Origin: Pseudomonas sp. 21
Lineage (GTDB): Bacteria > Pseudomonadota > Gammaproteobacteria > Pseudomonadales > Pseudomonadaceae
Direction: 5' to 3'
Length of the DNA: 64,000 nt
NCBI RefSeq assembly: GCF_000955805.1
Contig: NZ_JYOA01000005.1
Coordinates: 164,333-228,332 of the forward strand
Shown piece by piece: positions 1 to 8,694 of the stretch. The position numbers and the translations under genes were made by a program. Each line of letters begins with the position of its first letter. Position 1 is the first letter of the stretch. Under the pieces are notes generated by a model. That model was not told the origin of the DNA. It was given only the letters and a program-made list of their open reading frames with translations, and made no database searches.

Positions 1-1
1 C

Positions 2-1285
2 AATGTGGCGCAGAACCCTGCGCAGCTGAGCCAGACCACCCGCTTCGGCGCCCGCGACCACGCCACGGCCGACGTGGTCGGCCTGGGCTTGCGCCGCCTG
101 GCCAAGCAGGATCCGGAGAAGGCCATCAACCTGCTCGACTACTACAGCTCGGTGCTGCCCTTCTCCAGCGACGAGAAGGTCTCCATCGCCCGCGAGATCG
201 GCCTCAGCCTGGCGCGTCGCTATGACCCGCGCGCGCTGCCGATGATGGTCAAGTACGACCCGCAACTGCGCGACGACACCGTCACCGAATGGCGCCTGCG
301 CCTGCTGCTGCGCCTGGGCCGCTGGGAAGAAGCCTACGAGCTGACCCGCGCCCTGCCGCCGTCGCTGGCCGAGACCAACCGCTGGAAATACTGGCAGGCG
401 CGCTCGCTGCAACTGGCGCAACCGCAGAACAAGCAGGCCATCAGCCTGTACCAGCCGGTGGCCGGCGAACGTGACTTCTATGGCTTCCTCGCCGCCGACC
501 GGATCAACGCCCCCTATCAGCTGAACAATCGTCCGGTATCGCTGGACGCGGCAACGATGCAGCGCGTGCGCAATGCGCCGAGCACCCGCCGCGCCCTGGA
601 GTTCTACGCCCGTGGCGAGATCATCAACGCCCGCCGCGAGTGGTACCACGCCGCTCGCCACCTGAGCCACGACGAGCTGCTGGCCCAGGCGAAGATCGCC
701 TACGACATGCAGTGGTACTTCCCGGCCATCCGCGCGATCAGCCAGGCCAAGTACTGGGACGACCTGGATATCCGCTTCCCCATGGCCTACCGCAACACCC
801 TGGTGCGCGAGGCGCGCAACCGCGGCCTGCACTCCAGCTGGGTATTCGCCATCACCCGCCAGGAAAGCGCCTTCATGTCCGATGCGCGCTCCGGCGTCGG
901 CGCCACCGGCCTGATGCAGCTGATGCCGGCGACCGCCAAGGAAACCTCGCGCAAGTTCGGCATCCCGCTGGCCTCGCCGCAGCAACTGATCGTGCCGGAC
1001 GTGAACATCCAGCTCGGCGCTGCCTACCTGAGCCAGGTACACGGCCAGTTCAACGGCAACCGCGTGCTCGCCACCGCCGCTTACAACGCCGGCCCCGGCC
1101 GTGTGCGCCAGTGGCTGAAGGATGCGCGCCACCTGGCCTTCGATGTCTGGGTGGAGACCATTCCGTTCGACGAGACCCGCTCCTACGTGCAGAACGTGCT
1201 GTCCTATGCGGTGATCTATGGGCAGAAGCTCAACGCGCCGCAGCCCATCGTCGACTGGCATGAACGATTCTTCGACGAGCTCTGA
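2..1285 (+). CDS. slt: Soluble lytic murein transglycosylase Slt, C-terminal part (5' end outside window)
   Basis: The enzyme cleaves the MurNAc-GlcNAc bond of periplasmic peptidoglycan and leaves 1,6-anhydroMurNAc ends. The visible 427 residues hold helical superhelix segments, a linker and a C-terminal GEWL-type catalytic domain. The motif TRQESAFMSDARSG carries the catalytic Glu (codon 863-865), followed by GLMQLMPATA and AAYNAGPGR, which are the standard family-1 lytic transglycosylase motifs. Full-length Slt is about 640 residues, so roughly the first third, including the signal peptide, lies upstream. The frame is open to the first base; the GTG at 5 is simply an internal codon. Confidence 0.95.
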   Translation, partial: NVAQNPAQLSQTTRFGARDHATADVVGLGLRRLAKQDPEKAINLLDYYSSVLPFSSDEKVSIAREIGLSLARRYDPRALPMMVKYDPQLRDDTVTEWRLRLLLRLGRWEEAYELTRALPPSLAETNRWKYWQARSLQLAQPQNKQAISLYQPVAGERDFYGFLAADRINAPYQLNNRPVSLDAATMQRVRNAPSTRRALEFYARGEIINARREWYHAARHLSHDELLAQAKIAYDMQWYFPAIRAISQAKYWDDLDIRFPMAYRNTLVREARNRGLHSSWVFAITRQESAFMSDARSGVGATGLMQLMPATAKETSRKFGIPLASPQQLIVPDVNIQLGAAYLSQVHGQFNGNRVLATAAYNAGPGRVRQWLKDARHLAFDVWVETIPFDETRSYVQNVLSYAVIYGQKLNAPQPIVDWHERFFDEL

Positions 1286-1293
1286 CACCCTCT

Positions 1294-1320
1294 ACCGCCC
1301 GGCACTCGCCGGGCGGTCTT
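1294..1320 (+). terminator. Rho-independent terminator after slt
   Basis: A perfect 10-bp GC-rich stem (ACCGCCCGGC/GCCGGGCGGT) with a 4-nt loop begins 9 nt after the slt stop codon. The T-run after it is short and interrupted, so termination may be partial and some readthrough into the next gene is possible. Confidence 0.65.
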
Positions 1321-1347
1321 CATTACCTCAAGGAAAAGGAAATTCCC

Positions 1348-1728
1348 ATGCGCCAGTCGCTCGTCTCTTTCACCGTCCTGGCCGCCGGCCTGCTCAGCGC
1401 CGACCTGGCTCTCGCCGCCTGTGAGAAGCCGCGCAACGCCTTCGACAGCGTGTACTGCCTGAGCACCGAATATGCCCAGGTCGACCGCGAGCTGAACAAT
1501 GAATTCGGCACCCTGCGCAAGATGCTCAACGACGGCCAGAAGGCTGCGCTGAAGAAGAGCCAGATTGCCTGGATCAAGGACCGCGACGCCCAGTGCAGCT
1601 ACGAGCGTGATGGCGGCTACTTCGTCAACCTGCAGTGCGCCGTGGACAAGACCAACGAACGCCTGGCTGTTCTGCGCGAGCGCGAGCGCGAATGCCAGAG
1701 CACCGGCTGCGTCGACAGCAAGCTGTAA
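1348..1728 (+). CDS. Small secreted LprI-like (DUF1311) protein
   Basis: This 126-residue protein starts with a Sec signal peptide (hydrophobic run at about residues 5-24, cleavage after ALA). The rest is a mostly helical, Cys-containing domain (Cys in EKPRNAF context, VYCLS, AQCSY, LQCAV, RECQSTGC) of the LprI N-terminal / DUF1311 type. Members are periplasmic or surface-exposed, and the founder in mycobacteria inhibits lysozyme. Lying just behind slt, a role around peptidoglycan hydrolysis is tempting but unproven. AAGGAAAAGG upstream supplies the ribosome binding site. The family is assigned by pattern recognition only. Confidence 0.75.
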   Translation: MRQSLVSFTVLAAGLLSADLALAACEKPRNAFDSVYCLSTEYAQVDRELNNEFGTLRKMLNDGQKAALKKSQIAWIKDRDAQCSYERDGGYFVNLQCAVDKTNERLAVLRERERECQSTGCVDSKL

Positions 1729-1737
1729 GGCGTTGAC

Positions 1738-1764
1738 GGCGAACAACCGTGAAGGTTGTTCGCC
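1738..1764. other. Perfect 11-bp hairpin downstream of the LprI-like gene
   Basis: GGCGAACAACC and its exact complement flank a 5-nt loop, starting 10 nt after the stop codon at 1728. There is no U-tract in either direction, so this is not a classic terminator. It may be a transcript-stabilising 3' structure. Confidence 0.5.
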
Positions 1765-1773
1765 CTGCGGTTA

Positions 1774-1856
1774 CCTGCAGGAGCGAACTTGCTCGCGAAC
1801 AGATTTTACGGCGGCCCAGGCGTCAGGCGGGTTCGCGAGCAAGCTCGCTCCTGCAA
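1774..1856. repeat. REP pair, family A (inverted)
   Basis: Two copies of the element containing GCGAGCAAGCTCGCTCCT lie in inverted orientation, separated by about 30 bp. The same element recurs at 2785-2865, 19713-19788 and 40440-40511. It is a dispersed intergenic palindrome of the Pseudomonas REP/BIME kind. Confidence 0.85.
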
Positions 1857-1901
1857 GTTGGGGCCCGGCACACAACCCTGCGCGTAATGTGCCTGTGCGC
1901 C

Positions 1902-2711
1902 CTACTCCAGAACTTCCACTTCCATGCCCACGCGCAGCGTTCCGCTGTTCAGGGCGATCAGGTTCTGGCCGAACAGCGCCTCGCCATTGACGTTGCGGTA
2001 GCCCAGCAGGGTCGCCAGCGGCTCGCGGGCGGCATCGCGCTCGCCGGTGTGCGGGTCGATGGTGGTGAGGATGCAGCGCGAACAAGGCTTGGCCACCTTG
2101 AAGGTAACCTCGCCGATGCGGATGCGCTTCCAGCCGTCTTCGGCGAAAGGATCGGCGCCGCTGACCACCAGGTTCGGGCGGAAGCGCAGCATCTCCAGTG
2201 GGCGACCGACCTTGGCCGACAGATCGTCCAGCGAACCCTGGCCGATCAGCAGCAGCGGGAAGCCATCAGCGAAATGCACATGCTCGCCGGGTTCGGCATA
2301 AGCGGTATCCACCTGCCGCGCGCGCTGCTCGGGCATCTGCACCAGGCGCACGTCGCGGCCGAGGAAGCTGCTCAGCCACTGCGCGGCCTCATCGCCGGCG
2401 TCCGGCACCTGCAGCATGTCACGCCAGATCAACACACCGCGCAGGTTGTCGTCGCTTTCGGGCACTGGCACGAAGATATCTTCCATTCCCGGCGCACGCA
2501 GGCGCAGGCCATGGAAGTCATCCTGCCAGCGCGCCTCGATGCGCCCCATCTGCGGCAGCAGGCGCTGGGTCAGGAAGCGGCCGTTGGCTGCCTCCACCAC
2601 CATCCAGCGTCGATCCCCTTCCAGGCCCAGGGCATCCAGGCGAACGGACTCCAGGGGCTCGTAGGCGGTGGACTTGACCGGGTAGCGGTAGAGCTCGCTG
2701 AGGGTGTACAT
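1902..2711 (-). CDS. MOSC domain protein (YcbX-like, without ferredoxin domain)
   Basis: This 269-residue protein has an N-terminal MOSC beta-barrel (YPVKSTAYEPLESV, GLEGDRRWMVV) and a C-terminal MOSC domain. The latter holds the conserved cysteine region KPCSRCILTTIDP, where the molybdenum cofactor thiolate is expected to bind. YcbX/mARC-type proteins reduce N-hydroxylated compounds. E. coli YcbX also carries a C-terminal 2Fe-2S ferredoxin domain; here the protein ends right after the MOSC fold, so an external electron donor would be needed. Family membership is clear, the substrate is not. The moeA-moaB-mobA cofactor genes lie 9 kb away. Confidence 0.88.
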   Translation of the reverse strand: MYTLSELYRYPVKSTAYEPLESVRLDALGLEGDRRWMVVEAANGRFLTQRLLPQMGRIEARWQDDFHGLRLRAPGMEDIFVPVPESDDNLRGVLIWRDMLQVPDAGDEAAQWLSSFLGRDVRLVQMPEQRARQVDTAYAEPGEHVHFADGFPLLLIGQGSLDDLSAKVGRPLEMLRFRPNLVVSGADPFAEDGWKRIRIGEVTFKVAKPCSRCILTTIDPHTGERDAAREPLATLLGYRNVNGEALFGQNLIALNSGTLRVGMEVEVLE

Positions 2712-2784
2712 CGGGGGCTTCCTTTCGGGCGGGCGAAAGCGACCTTATACGGCGAGGGACGGACGTCTAGCAATGGCAACGAAC

Positions 2785-2865
2785 CTGTAGGAGCGAGCTT
2801 GCTCGCGAGCGCTTTTCTCCGGACGCACAGGTATCAAGCGGTTCGCGAGCAAGCTCGCTCCTACG
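2785..2865. repeat. REP pair, family A (inverted)
   Basis: An inverted pair of the family-A element (GGAGCGAGCTTGCTCGCGAG and its complement) spans the gap between the MOSC gene start and the end of cheV. Confidence 0.85.
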
Positions 2866-2873
2866 AAAACAAG

Positions 2874-3803
2874 CTAGGCGGGGACTTTCTGCAGGCGGCG
2901 GCGTACCACTTCCACCAACTGGTCCGGCTGGAACTTGGAGAGGAAGTCGTCGCAGCCGACCTTCTTCACCATGGCATCGTTGAAGCTGCCCGACAGCGAG
3001 GTGTGCAGCACCACGTAGAGGTCACGCAGGCGCGGGTCGCTGCGGATCTCGGTGGTCAGCCGGTAGCCGTCCATCTCCGGCATCTCGGCGTCGGTGAAGA
3101 CCATCAGCAGCTTCTCTTCCATGTCATGGCCTTCGTCGGCCCAGCGCTTGAGCTGCTGCAGAGCACGCAGGCCATCGGTCGCCACGTGCAGGCGCAGGCC
3201 GAGCTGGCCGAGCGTGTCACGCAGTTGGGCAATGGCGACGCTGGAGTCATCCACCACCAGCACTTCACGGCCACGGGTCTGGCTGAGCAGCTTGTCGTCC
3301 AGGCGGTCGCTGGAGACACGGGTGTTCATCGGCACGATCTCGGCCAGCACCTTCTCGACGTCGATGATCTCCACCAGGCGGTCTTCCACCTTGGTGATCG
3401 CGGTCAGGTAATGCTGGCGGCCGGCGCCACCGGGCGGCGGCTGGATCGACTCCCAGTTGAGGTTGAGGATGCGCTCCACGCCGCCCACCAGGAAGGCCTG
3501 CACCGAGCGGTTGTACTCGGTGACGATGATGGTGCTGTTGGCATCCGGGGTCAGCGCGCGCATGCCGATGGCGCGGGACAGGTCGATCACCGGGAGGGTC
3601 TGGCCGCGCAGGTTGATCACTCCGCAGATCATCGGGTGGCGCTGCGGGATCAGCGTCAGGCGCGGCAGCTGCAGCACTTCCTGCACCTTGAACACGTTGA
3701 TCGCGAACTGCTGCCGCCCGGCGAGACGGAAGACCAGGATTTCCAGGCGGTTCTCGCCTACCAGTTGGGTGCGTTGATCGACAGTGTCGAGAATACCGGC
3801 CAT
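2874..3803 (-). CDS. cheV: Chemotaxis protein CheV (CheW domain plus receiver)
   Basis: CheV couples chemoreceptors to CheA through its CheW-like half and adapts through a phosphorylated receiver half. Residues about 15-165 form the CheW domain (GVINLRGQTLPVIDL). Residues about 178-305 form the receiver, with the acidic pocket VLVVDDS, phospho-acceptor D238 in VFTDAEMPEMDG, and a C-terminal Lys in FLSKFQPDQ. At 309 residues it is full length for the family. It stands alone, away from any che operon, as CheV genes in pseudomonads often do. Its own promoter should lie in the 113-nt gap before the lipid kinase gene. Confidence 0.93.
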   Translation of the reverse strand: MAGILDTVDQRTQLVGENRLEILVFRLAGRQQFAINVFKVQEVLQLPRLTLIPQRHPMICGVINLRGQTLPVIDLSRAIGMRALTPDANSTIIVTEYNRSVQAFLVGGVERILNLNWESIQPPPGGAGRQHYLTAITKVEDRLVEIIDVEKVLAEIVPMNTRVSSDRLDDKLLSQTRGREVLVVDDSSVAIAQLRDTLGQLGLRLHVATDGLRALQQLKRWADEGHDMEEKLLMVFTDAEMPEMDGYRLTTEIRSDPRLRDLYVVLHTSLSGSFNDAMVKKVGCDDFLSKFQPDQLVEVVRRRLQKVPA

Positions 3804-3916
3804 GCCTGCTCCAGATTCGGAATGAGTCGTGCGGGAACGCTATCGGCCGAATCCTGCGGAACAAGATACTGGCCGTGCGCCATCATGCACGACTTGCCCG
3901 GTCCGGGCCAGACCGA

Positions 3917-4837
3917 TCAGCCCATTGGTGCGCCGAGCCGCCCGGTGGATGAAAGCAGCGGCGAATCCGCCGGCAAGTGCATGGAGAGCGCCGCCGGGCG
4001 GATCTCGAAGCGCAGTTTGCGGCCTTCCAGCGGCTCGCCGTCGAGGTTGACGTCCAGTCCCTCGCGGGCCTCCACCTCGACCCAGGGCACCCGCGCGCGG
4101 ATGAACACATCCTGGGTGCCAAAACCGCTGCCGAGCAAAGCGCCGAGTGTCCCGACCATGTCCTGCGGGGTCGGCAGGATGCTCAGGTCCAGCAGCCCGT
4201 CGTCCGCCGTCGCCTGCGGGCAGAGCACGTGCCCACCCCCCGCCTGCCGACCGTTGCCGATGCCCAGGGCCAGGAATTCGCCTTCCCAGCTGAAGTCCGG
4301 CCCGGTGAAGCGTCCCTGCGCCGCATGCACTTCGGAAAAACGCGTCAGCCCGGTGAGCAGGTAGGCCGCGCCGCCGAGCAGCTTCTTCAAGTCTTCCGGG
4401 GTGTTGGCCGTGACCTTCGAGCCGAAGCCGCCGGTGGCCATGTTGAGGAACATCTGCCCGTCCACCTCGCCCAGGTCGATGGGCCGCGCCGGTACGTCCA
4501 GCAGGGCCAGCGCAGCGGCCGGCTCCAGCGGCACGCCAGCGGCGCGGGCGAAATCATTGGCAGTGCCCAGCGGCAGGATCGCCAGGCTGGCCTTGCCGCC
4601 GGCCTGGGCCAGCGCCTCGGCGACATCGCGCACGGTGCCATCGCCGCCGCCGGCGATCAGCGTGGTGTAGCCCGCCGCCAGCCCCTCCTCCACCAGCCGC
4701 CGGGCGTCGCCGCCCTCCCAGGTCACCCTGACATCCAAAGCTCGCCCCGCCTCGCGCGTGGCCAGCACGGCGGCGCGCACTTCATCGTTGGCGGCTTGCT
4801 TGCCGTGCAGGATCAGCAGGGCCCTGGGTTGGGTCAT
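3917..4837 (-). CDS. yegS: Lipid kinase of the YegS / diacylglycerol kinase family
   Basis: A cytosolic or membrane-associated kinase that phosphorylates lipid hydroxyls; E. coli YegS uses phosphatidylglycerol in vitro. The 306-residue protein shows the glycine-rich nucleotide loop GGGDGTVRDV, the PLGTANDFARAAG motif typical of YegS/DAGK catalytic domains, and the C-terminal segment with VNLDGEPLEG. The start at 4837 gives MTQPRALLILHGKQAAND, matching the family N-terminus. It lies near, but is not contiguous with, the glycerol-lipid-like operon at 5.5-10.3 kb. Confidence 0.92.
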   Translation of the reverse strand: MTQPRALLILHGKQAANDEVRAAVLATREAGRALDVRVTWEGGDARRLVEEGLAAGYTTLIAGGGDGTVRDVAEALAQAGGKASLAILPLGTANDFARAAGVPLEPAAALALLDVPARPIDLGEVDGQMFLNMATGGFGSKVTANTPEDLKKLLGGAAYLLTGLTRFSEVHAAQGRFTGPDFSWEGEFLALGIGNGRQAGGGHVLCPQATADDGLLDLSILPTPQDMVGTLGALLGSGFGTQDVFIRARVPWVEVEAREGLDVNLDGEPLEGRKLRFEIRPAALSMHLPADSPLLSSTGRLGAPMG

Positions 4838-5008
4838 GGGTCACACCTCAGATTCAGGGATATTGGACACCCAGTTCATTGGAATCAGCCAGCCCGGATA
4901 CGAACAAACGCACACTGGCCGGAATTTGGACCGTGAGATGGCCAAGAAAGTTGACCTGTTACTCAATGCAACTATTGACTACCCGCTTTTAGCCGCTCGT
5001 CCGCCCCT

Positions 5009-5524
5009 ATGCCCTTGTTCCTCAGCGCTCTGCTTATCGTGGCCATGCTTGAACTACTGGCCATGATCTTCTGGTCAAAGCTATGGTTCAGACTTGGAAT
5101 TCCGGTCTTTTCGCGCCAGGTAACAGGACACTGCACCCGTGTGGCCATGACTCCGGACGAGTTGATTGAAAGGCAACCTCCCAGCAGGTTTCAGCCCTTT
5201 CTCTTCGAACGTCTGAGCAGCAGAAGTATTGGCTTCCGCGAGTGGCTGCTGCCTGGCTCGCTCGTAGCCCTCCTCAACCTCTCCATCTTGAATTTCTACA
5301 CACCGGTCATGCGCGGGCGTCTGGAAATCGACTCCTTGGGCAATGTCCGAATTGTAGGATTGCTGAACTACTTTCCGCTGTTGCTAGGGCTCTACCTGCT
5401 CGAATTCGCCATCGACAGCAAAGGCTCAGCTGCTCCGCTGATAGGCCTCGCTCTATTAGCTGCCATCTATGTCGTGCAACGCGGTCGCTTCAAGCAACTC
5501 GCCGCAGTGCTTTCGAGTTTCTAG
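5009..5524 (+). CDS. Hypothetical multi-pass membrane protein
   Basis: I do not recognise this 171-residue protein. It has an N-terminal hydrophobic helix (residues 3-21), a soluble stretch of about 60 residues (TPDELIERQPPSRFQPF), and three hydrophobic segments near residues 80-98, 117-134 and 142-156. It is the only plus-strand gene between the minus-strand lipid kinase and FGGY kinase, and ends 3 nt from the end of the latter. Codon choice is visibly less GC-biased than in the neighbours (many A/T third positions, for example GCTCTGCTTATCGT), suggesting recent acquisition. No strong ribosome binding site is visible, so the start is uncertain. Confidence 0.6.
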   Translation: MPLFLSALLIVAMLELLAMIFWSKLWFRLGIPVFSRQVTGHCTRVAMTPDELIERQPPSRFQPFLFERLSSRSIGFREWLLPGSLVALLNLSILNFYTPVMRGRLEIDSLGNVRIVGLLNYFPLLLGLYLLEFAIDSKGSAAPLIGLALLAAIYVVQRGRFKQLAAVLSSF

Positions 5525-5527
5525 GGC

Positions 5528-7102
5528 TCATGCCGGGTACCCCGTGATCTCCCGGATGCTCTGGTACAGCGGCTTGAGCTGCTTGTACATGCGCTGGTAG
5601 ACCTCGTTGTAGAGCCGTTCGTAGGTACGCTGCGCTTCCGGGCGCGGGTGGAAGACGTCGCCCACGCGGGTCATGGCGGCGATGGCGCTGGCGAAGTCCG
5701 GATAAAGCTGCAGCCCCACCGCGCAATCGATGGCCGCGCCCAGGCCGGAAGCCTCGTAGACGTGCGGACGCTCCGCCGGCAGGCCGAAGATGTCGGCGGT
5801 GAGCTGCATCGCCGCGTCGCTCTGCGAGCCGCCACCAGCCACGCGCAGGCGCTGGATGCGGGTGCCGGAGCGTTTCTCGATGCGCTCCTTGCCCTGGCGC
5901 AGCGCATACGCGAGACCTTCGAGGATGGCGCGGTAGATGTGCGCGCGGGTGTGCACGTCGCCGAAGCCAATGATCGAGCCCTTGGCTTCCAGCCCCGGCT
6001 CGCGGATGCCGGGCGTCCAGTAGGGTTGCAGCATCAGGCCCATGGAGCCCGCGGGCACGCTGTTGACCAGCTCGTCGAAGAGCTTCTCCGGCTCGATGCC
6101 CAGTTCCTCGGCGCGCTGCATCTCGCGCAGGCCGAACTCGCGCTTGAACCAGCTGACCATCCAGAAGCCGCGGTAGATCATCACTTCGGTGTTGAAGTGA
6201 TCGGGGATCGCCGCCGGGTATGGCGGGATCAGCGGGATGGTTTCCAGGTAGCGCGAGCGGGTGGTGTTGATGGTCGCGGTGGTACCGTAGGACAGACAGG
6301 CCACTGTCGGGTCGATGGCACCCGCGCCGAGCACTTCGCAGGCCTTGTCGGCCCCCGCGGCAATCAGCGGCAGGCCTTCGGGAATCCCGGTCAGGCGGCT
6401 GGCCTCGGCGGTGATCTCACCCAGCTTCTCGCCGGGCTTGAACAGCTCCGGCAGTTGCTCGCGGCGCACGTCCAGCGCCTGCCACTTCCAGTCGCGCGGC
6501 GTCGCCCATTGCAGCTTCTTGTAGTCGAATGGCAGGTAGGCGACGCTGCAGGCGACCGAGTCCACGTAACGCCCGCACAGGCGCTGGGTGAGGAAGCCGG
6601 AGAGCAGCAGAACCTTGTGCGTGCGCTGATGGATATCCGGCTGCTGCTGGGCAACCCAGTTGACTTCGGCCTGGGTGCGGAAGTAATCCACCGCGCCCTG
6701 CGCGCCCACCAGCTTGAACAACCAGCCCCAGGGGCCCTTGATCGAACCTTCCAGTTCCGCGCGGCGCTGGTCCAGCCAGATGATCGCCGGGCGCAAGGCC
6801 TGGCCGGCCTGGTCGACGTGGATCACCGTGCCGCGCTGGGTGGTCAGCGACACGCCACGGATGCGGCTGCGGTCGATGTCGACGCTGGCCCACAGGCGCT
6901 GGCACGCCTCGCCCAGCTGCTCCCAGTAGTAGTCCGGGTGCTGCTCCGCCCAGCCGGGCTGCGAGGAGAAATAGGCTTCCAGCTCGACCTTGCCCTTGCC
7001 CACCAGGTTGCCCTGGAGGTCGAAGAGCAGCGCGCGCACGCTCTGAGTGCCGTTGTCGATGGCCAGCAGATAGTTGTTGTTATTCATGGGGCTCTTGGTC
7101 AT
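5528..7102 (-). CDS. FGGY-family carbohydrate kinase
   Basis: An ATP-dependent sugar or polyol kinase of the FGGY fold, 524 residues. The N-terminal ATPase motif LLAIDNGTQSVRALLFD, the central signature region (AAGADKACEVLGAG) and the C-terminal RVAGGGSQSDAAMQ loop are present. The substrate cannot be read from sequence. The upstream extension to 7291 overlaps glpD and is not real; ATG 7102 (MTKSPMNNNN) lies 10 nt after the glpD stop, and ATG 7087 is an alternative. Third gene of an operon with the AGPS-like and G3P dehydrogenase genes, it may phosphorylate glycerol, a glycerol ether or a related polyol (inference). Confidence 0.9.
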   Translation of the reverse strand: MTKSPMNNNNYLLAIDNGTQSVRALLFDLQGNLVGKGKVELEAYFSSQPGWAEQHPDYYWEQLGEACQRLWASVDIDRSRIRGVSLTTQRGTVIHVDQAGQALRPAIIWLDQRRAELEGSIKGPWGWLFKLVGAQGAVDYFRTQAEVNWVAQQQPDIHQRTHKVLLLSGFLTQRLCGRYVDSVACSVAYLPFDYKKLQWATPRDWKWQALDVRREQLPELFKPGEKLGEITAEASRLTGIPEGLPLIAAGADKACEVLGAGAIDPTVACLSYGTTATINTTRSRYLETIPLIPPYPAAIPDHFNTEVMIYRGFWMVSWFKREFGLREMQRAEELGIEPEKLFDELVNSVPAGSMGLMLQPYWTPGIREPGLEAKGSIIGFGDVHTRAHIYRAILEGLAYALRQGKERIEKRSGTRIQRLRVAGGGSQSDAAMQLTADIFGLPAERPHVYEASGLGAAIDCAVGLQLYPDFASAIAAMTRVGDVFHPRPEAQRTYERLYNEVYQRMYKQLKPLYQSIREITGYPA

Positions 7103-7112
7103 GGAGACTCGG

Positions 7113-8690
7113 TCAGTGCGGAAGGCTGTAGCAACGACGCCACAACGCCAGGTAGTCCTGTTCTTCGCGTTTCCAGCGCGCGTCGTCCCAGCCCAGGCGT
7201 GGCTGGCACAGCGCGCGAATTCTTGGCAGTTCGTGGGCGCCGCCGTCGGCCAGGAGCAGGCCGATGCGGGTGCGGCGCAGCAGCAGATCATCCAGGTGCA
7301 GCACCAGTTCGCCTTCCGCCGCCCAGGCCAGCTCGGCCCAGAGTGAATCGGTATGGCCGATGCATTCGCTGCCCACGGTTTTCAGTACCCGCGCCAGCTC
7401 CGGCAGTGCACGGCCATGGCGACCTCTCAGGCGAACTTGCTGGGGCGGGGTCAGACCCGGCAAGGCGATCAGTTCAACCGGCTCGAAGACTTGCTCGCCC
7501 GCCGCTTCCAGCGGGCGCTCCAGCATCGGCGCGCAAGCGGCGAGCACCTCCAGCGCCAACAGGCGGAAGGTGGTGAGCTTGCCGCCGGCCAGCGTCACGC
7601 AGCCCGGCTCGACCCACAGCGCATGTTCACGCTTCTCGTCCGAGGGCTTGAGCGACGGCGCGCCCTCACTGACCACCGGGCGCACGCCGGCCCAGGTGGA
7701 GCGCACGTCACCGGCGGTAATCTGCGCGGACGGGAATTGCTGTGCGCAAGCCGCCAGCAGGTAATCCACTTCCTCGCGGCTGATGGCAGCGTCATCGTCC
7801 AGCGTGTCGCGGTGATCGAGGTCGGTGGTGCCGACCACGGTCGCGCCTTCCCAGGGGAAGACGAAGACCGGGCGCTTGTCCTGCCCATGCATGAAGCTGA
7901 AGGCGTGGGCGACCGGCAGGCGCCAGGCCGGCAGCAGCAGGTGGCTGCCCCGCAGCGGGCGGATGTGCTCGCTGCCGTGCTTCTGCCGCAGCGCATCGGC
8001 CCAGGCGCCGGTGGCCAGCGCCACGGCGCGGGCGCGGAAGGTGAAGCGCTCGCCGCTCTCGCCGTCCTCGGCGACCAGCCCCTGAACACGGCCATCGCGG
8101 CGCGCCAGCTCGACCACCTTCAGGCCGTTCAGCGCTTCGCCGCCTTCGCCGCGCGCTTCGCCCAGCACGCGCATCACCAGGCGCGCGTCATCGGTCACCG
8201 CATCCTGGAAGCGGGTGCCACCCAGCAGGCGATCTTCCTTGAGGCCCGGCGCCAGGTAGCGCAGCTCCTCCAGGCGATGGAACAGATGATTGCGCCGCCC
8301 CGCCAGCGCGTCGTACAGCGACAGCAGGGTGCCAAACACGCGCGGGCCGGGGAAGCCGCCCTGGTAGTGCGGCATGATGAAGCTCAGCGGGTCGACCAGC
8401 CCCGGTGCCTCGCCCAGCAGGCGCTGGCGCTCGCGCACCGAGTCGCGGGTCAGGCCGAACTGGCCCTTGGCGATGTAGCGCAGGCCGCCGTGGACCATCT
8501 TCGACGAGCGGCTGGAGGTGCCCCAGGCGAAGTCGCGCTGCTCGATCAGCAGGCAGCGCCAGCCGCGCCGAGCCGCCTCGCGCAGGATGCCGGCGCCGGT
8601 GATGCCGCCGCCGACCACGATCAGGTCCCAGTCGCGCGCCGCCAGCTCCGGCAGCGCCTGCGCGCGCCAGGCTGCGTTCCAGGCAGGCAT
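7113..8690 (-). CDS. FAD-dependent glycerol-3-phosphate dehydrogenase, GlpD-like
   Basis: Oxidises sn-glycerol-3-phosphate to dihydroxyacetone phosphate and passes electrons to quinone at the inner membrane. The 525-residue protein starts with the FAD dinucleotide fold (DLIVVGGGITGAGILREAA), followed by WGTSSRSSKMVHGGLRYI, a GlpD signature, and FPWEGATVVGTTDLDH. The C-terminal DAO_C domain is present. It starts 4 nt downstream of the AGPS-like gene. It corresponds by position to the second glpD paralogue of P. aeruginosa rather than the glp-regulon gene; there are no other glp genes here. The neighbours suggest that DHAP supply feeds an alkyl-DHAP reaction. Confidence 0.9.
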   Translation of the reverse strand: MPAWNAAWRAQALPELAARDWDLIVVGGGITGAGILREAARRGWRCLLIEQRDFAWGTSSRSSKMVHGGLRYIAKGQFGLTRDSVRERQRLLGEAPGLVDPLSFIMPHYQGGFPGPRVFGTLLSLYDALAGRRNHLFHRLEELRYLAPGLKEDRLLGGTRFQDAVTDDARLVMRVLGEARGEGGEALNGLKVVELARRDGRVQGLVAEDGESGERFTFRARAVALATGAWADALRQKHGSEHIRPLRGSHLLLPAWRLPVAHAFSFMHGQDKRPVFVFPWEGATVVGTTDLDHRDTLDDDAAISREEVDYLLAACAQQFPSAQITAGDVRSTWAGVRPVVSEGAPSLKPSDEKREHALWVEPGCVTLAGGKLTTFRLLALEVLAACAPMLERPLEAAGEQVFEPVELIALPGLTPPQQVRLRGRHGRALPELARVLKTVGSECIGHTDSLWAELAWAAEGELVLHLDDLLLRRTRIGLLLADGGAHELPRIRALCQPRLGWDDARWKREEQDYLALWRRCYSLPH

Positions 8691-8694
8691 GGGC

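Noticed and set aside
1749..4364. Plus-strand open frame of 871 codons
   Set aside because: It is antisense to the MOSC gene, cheV and the lipid kinase, all with clear family motifs; the product is His/Gln/Ala/Arg-rich shadow sequence typical of high-GC antisense frames.
7103..7291. N-terminal extension of the FGGY kinase frame
   Set aside because: It overlaps the 3' end of the glpD-type gene and contains no family sequence; ATG 7102 just after the glpD stop is far more likely.
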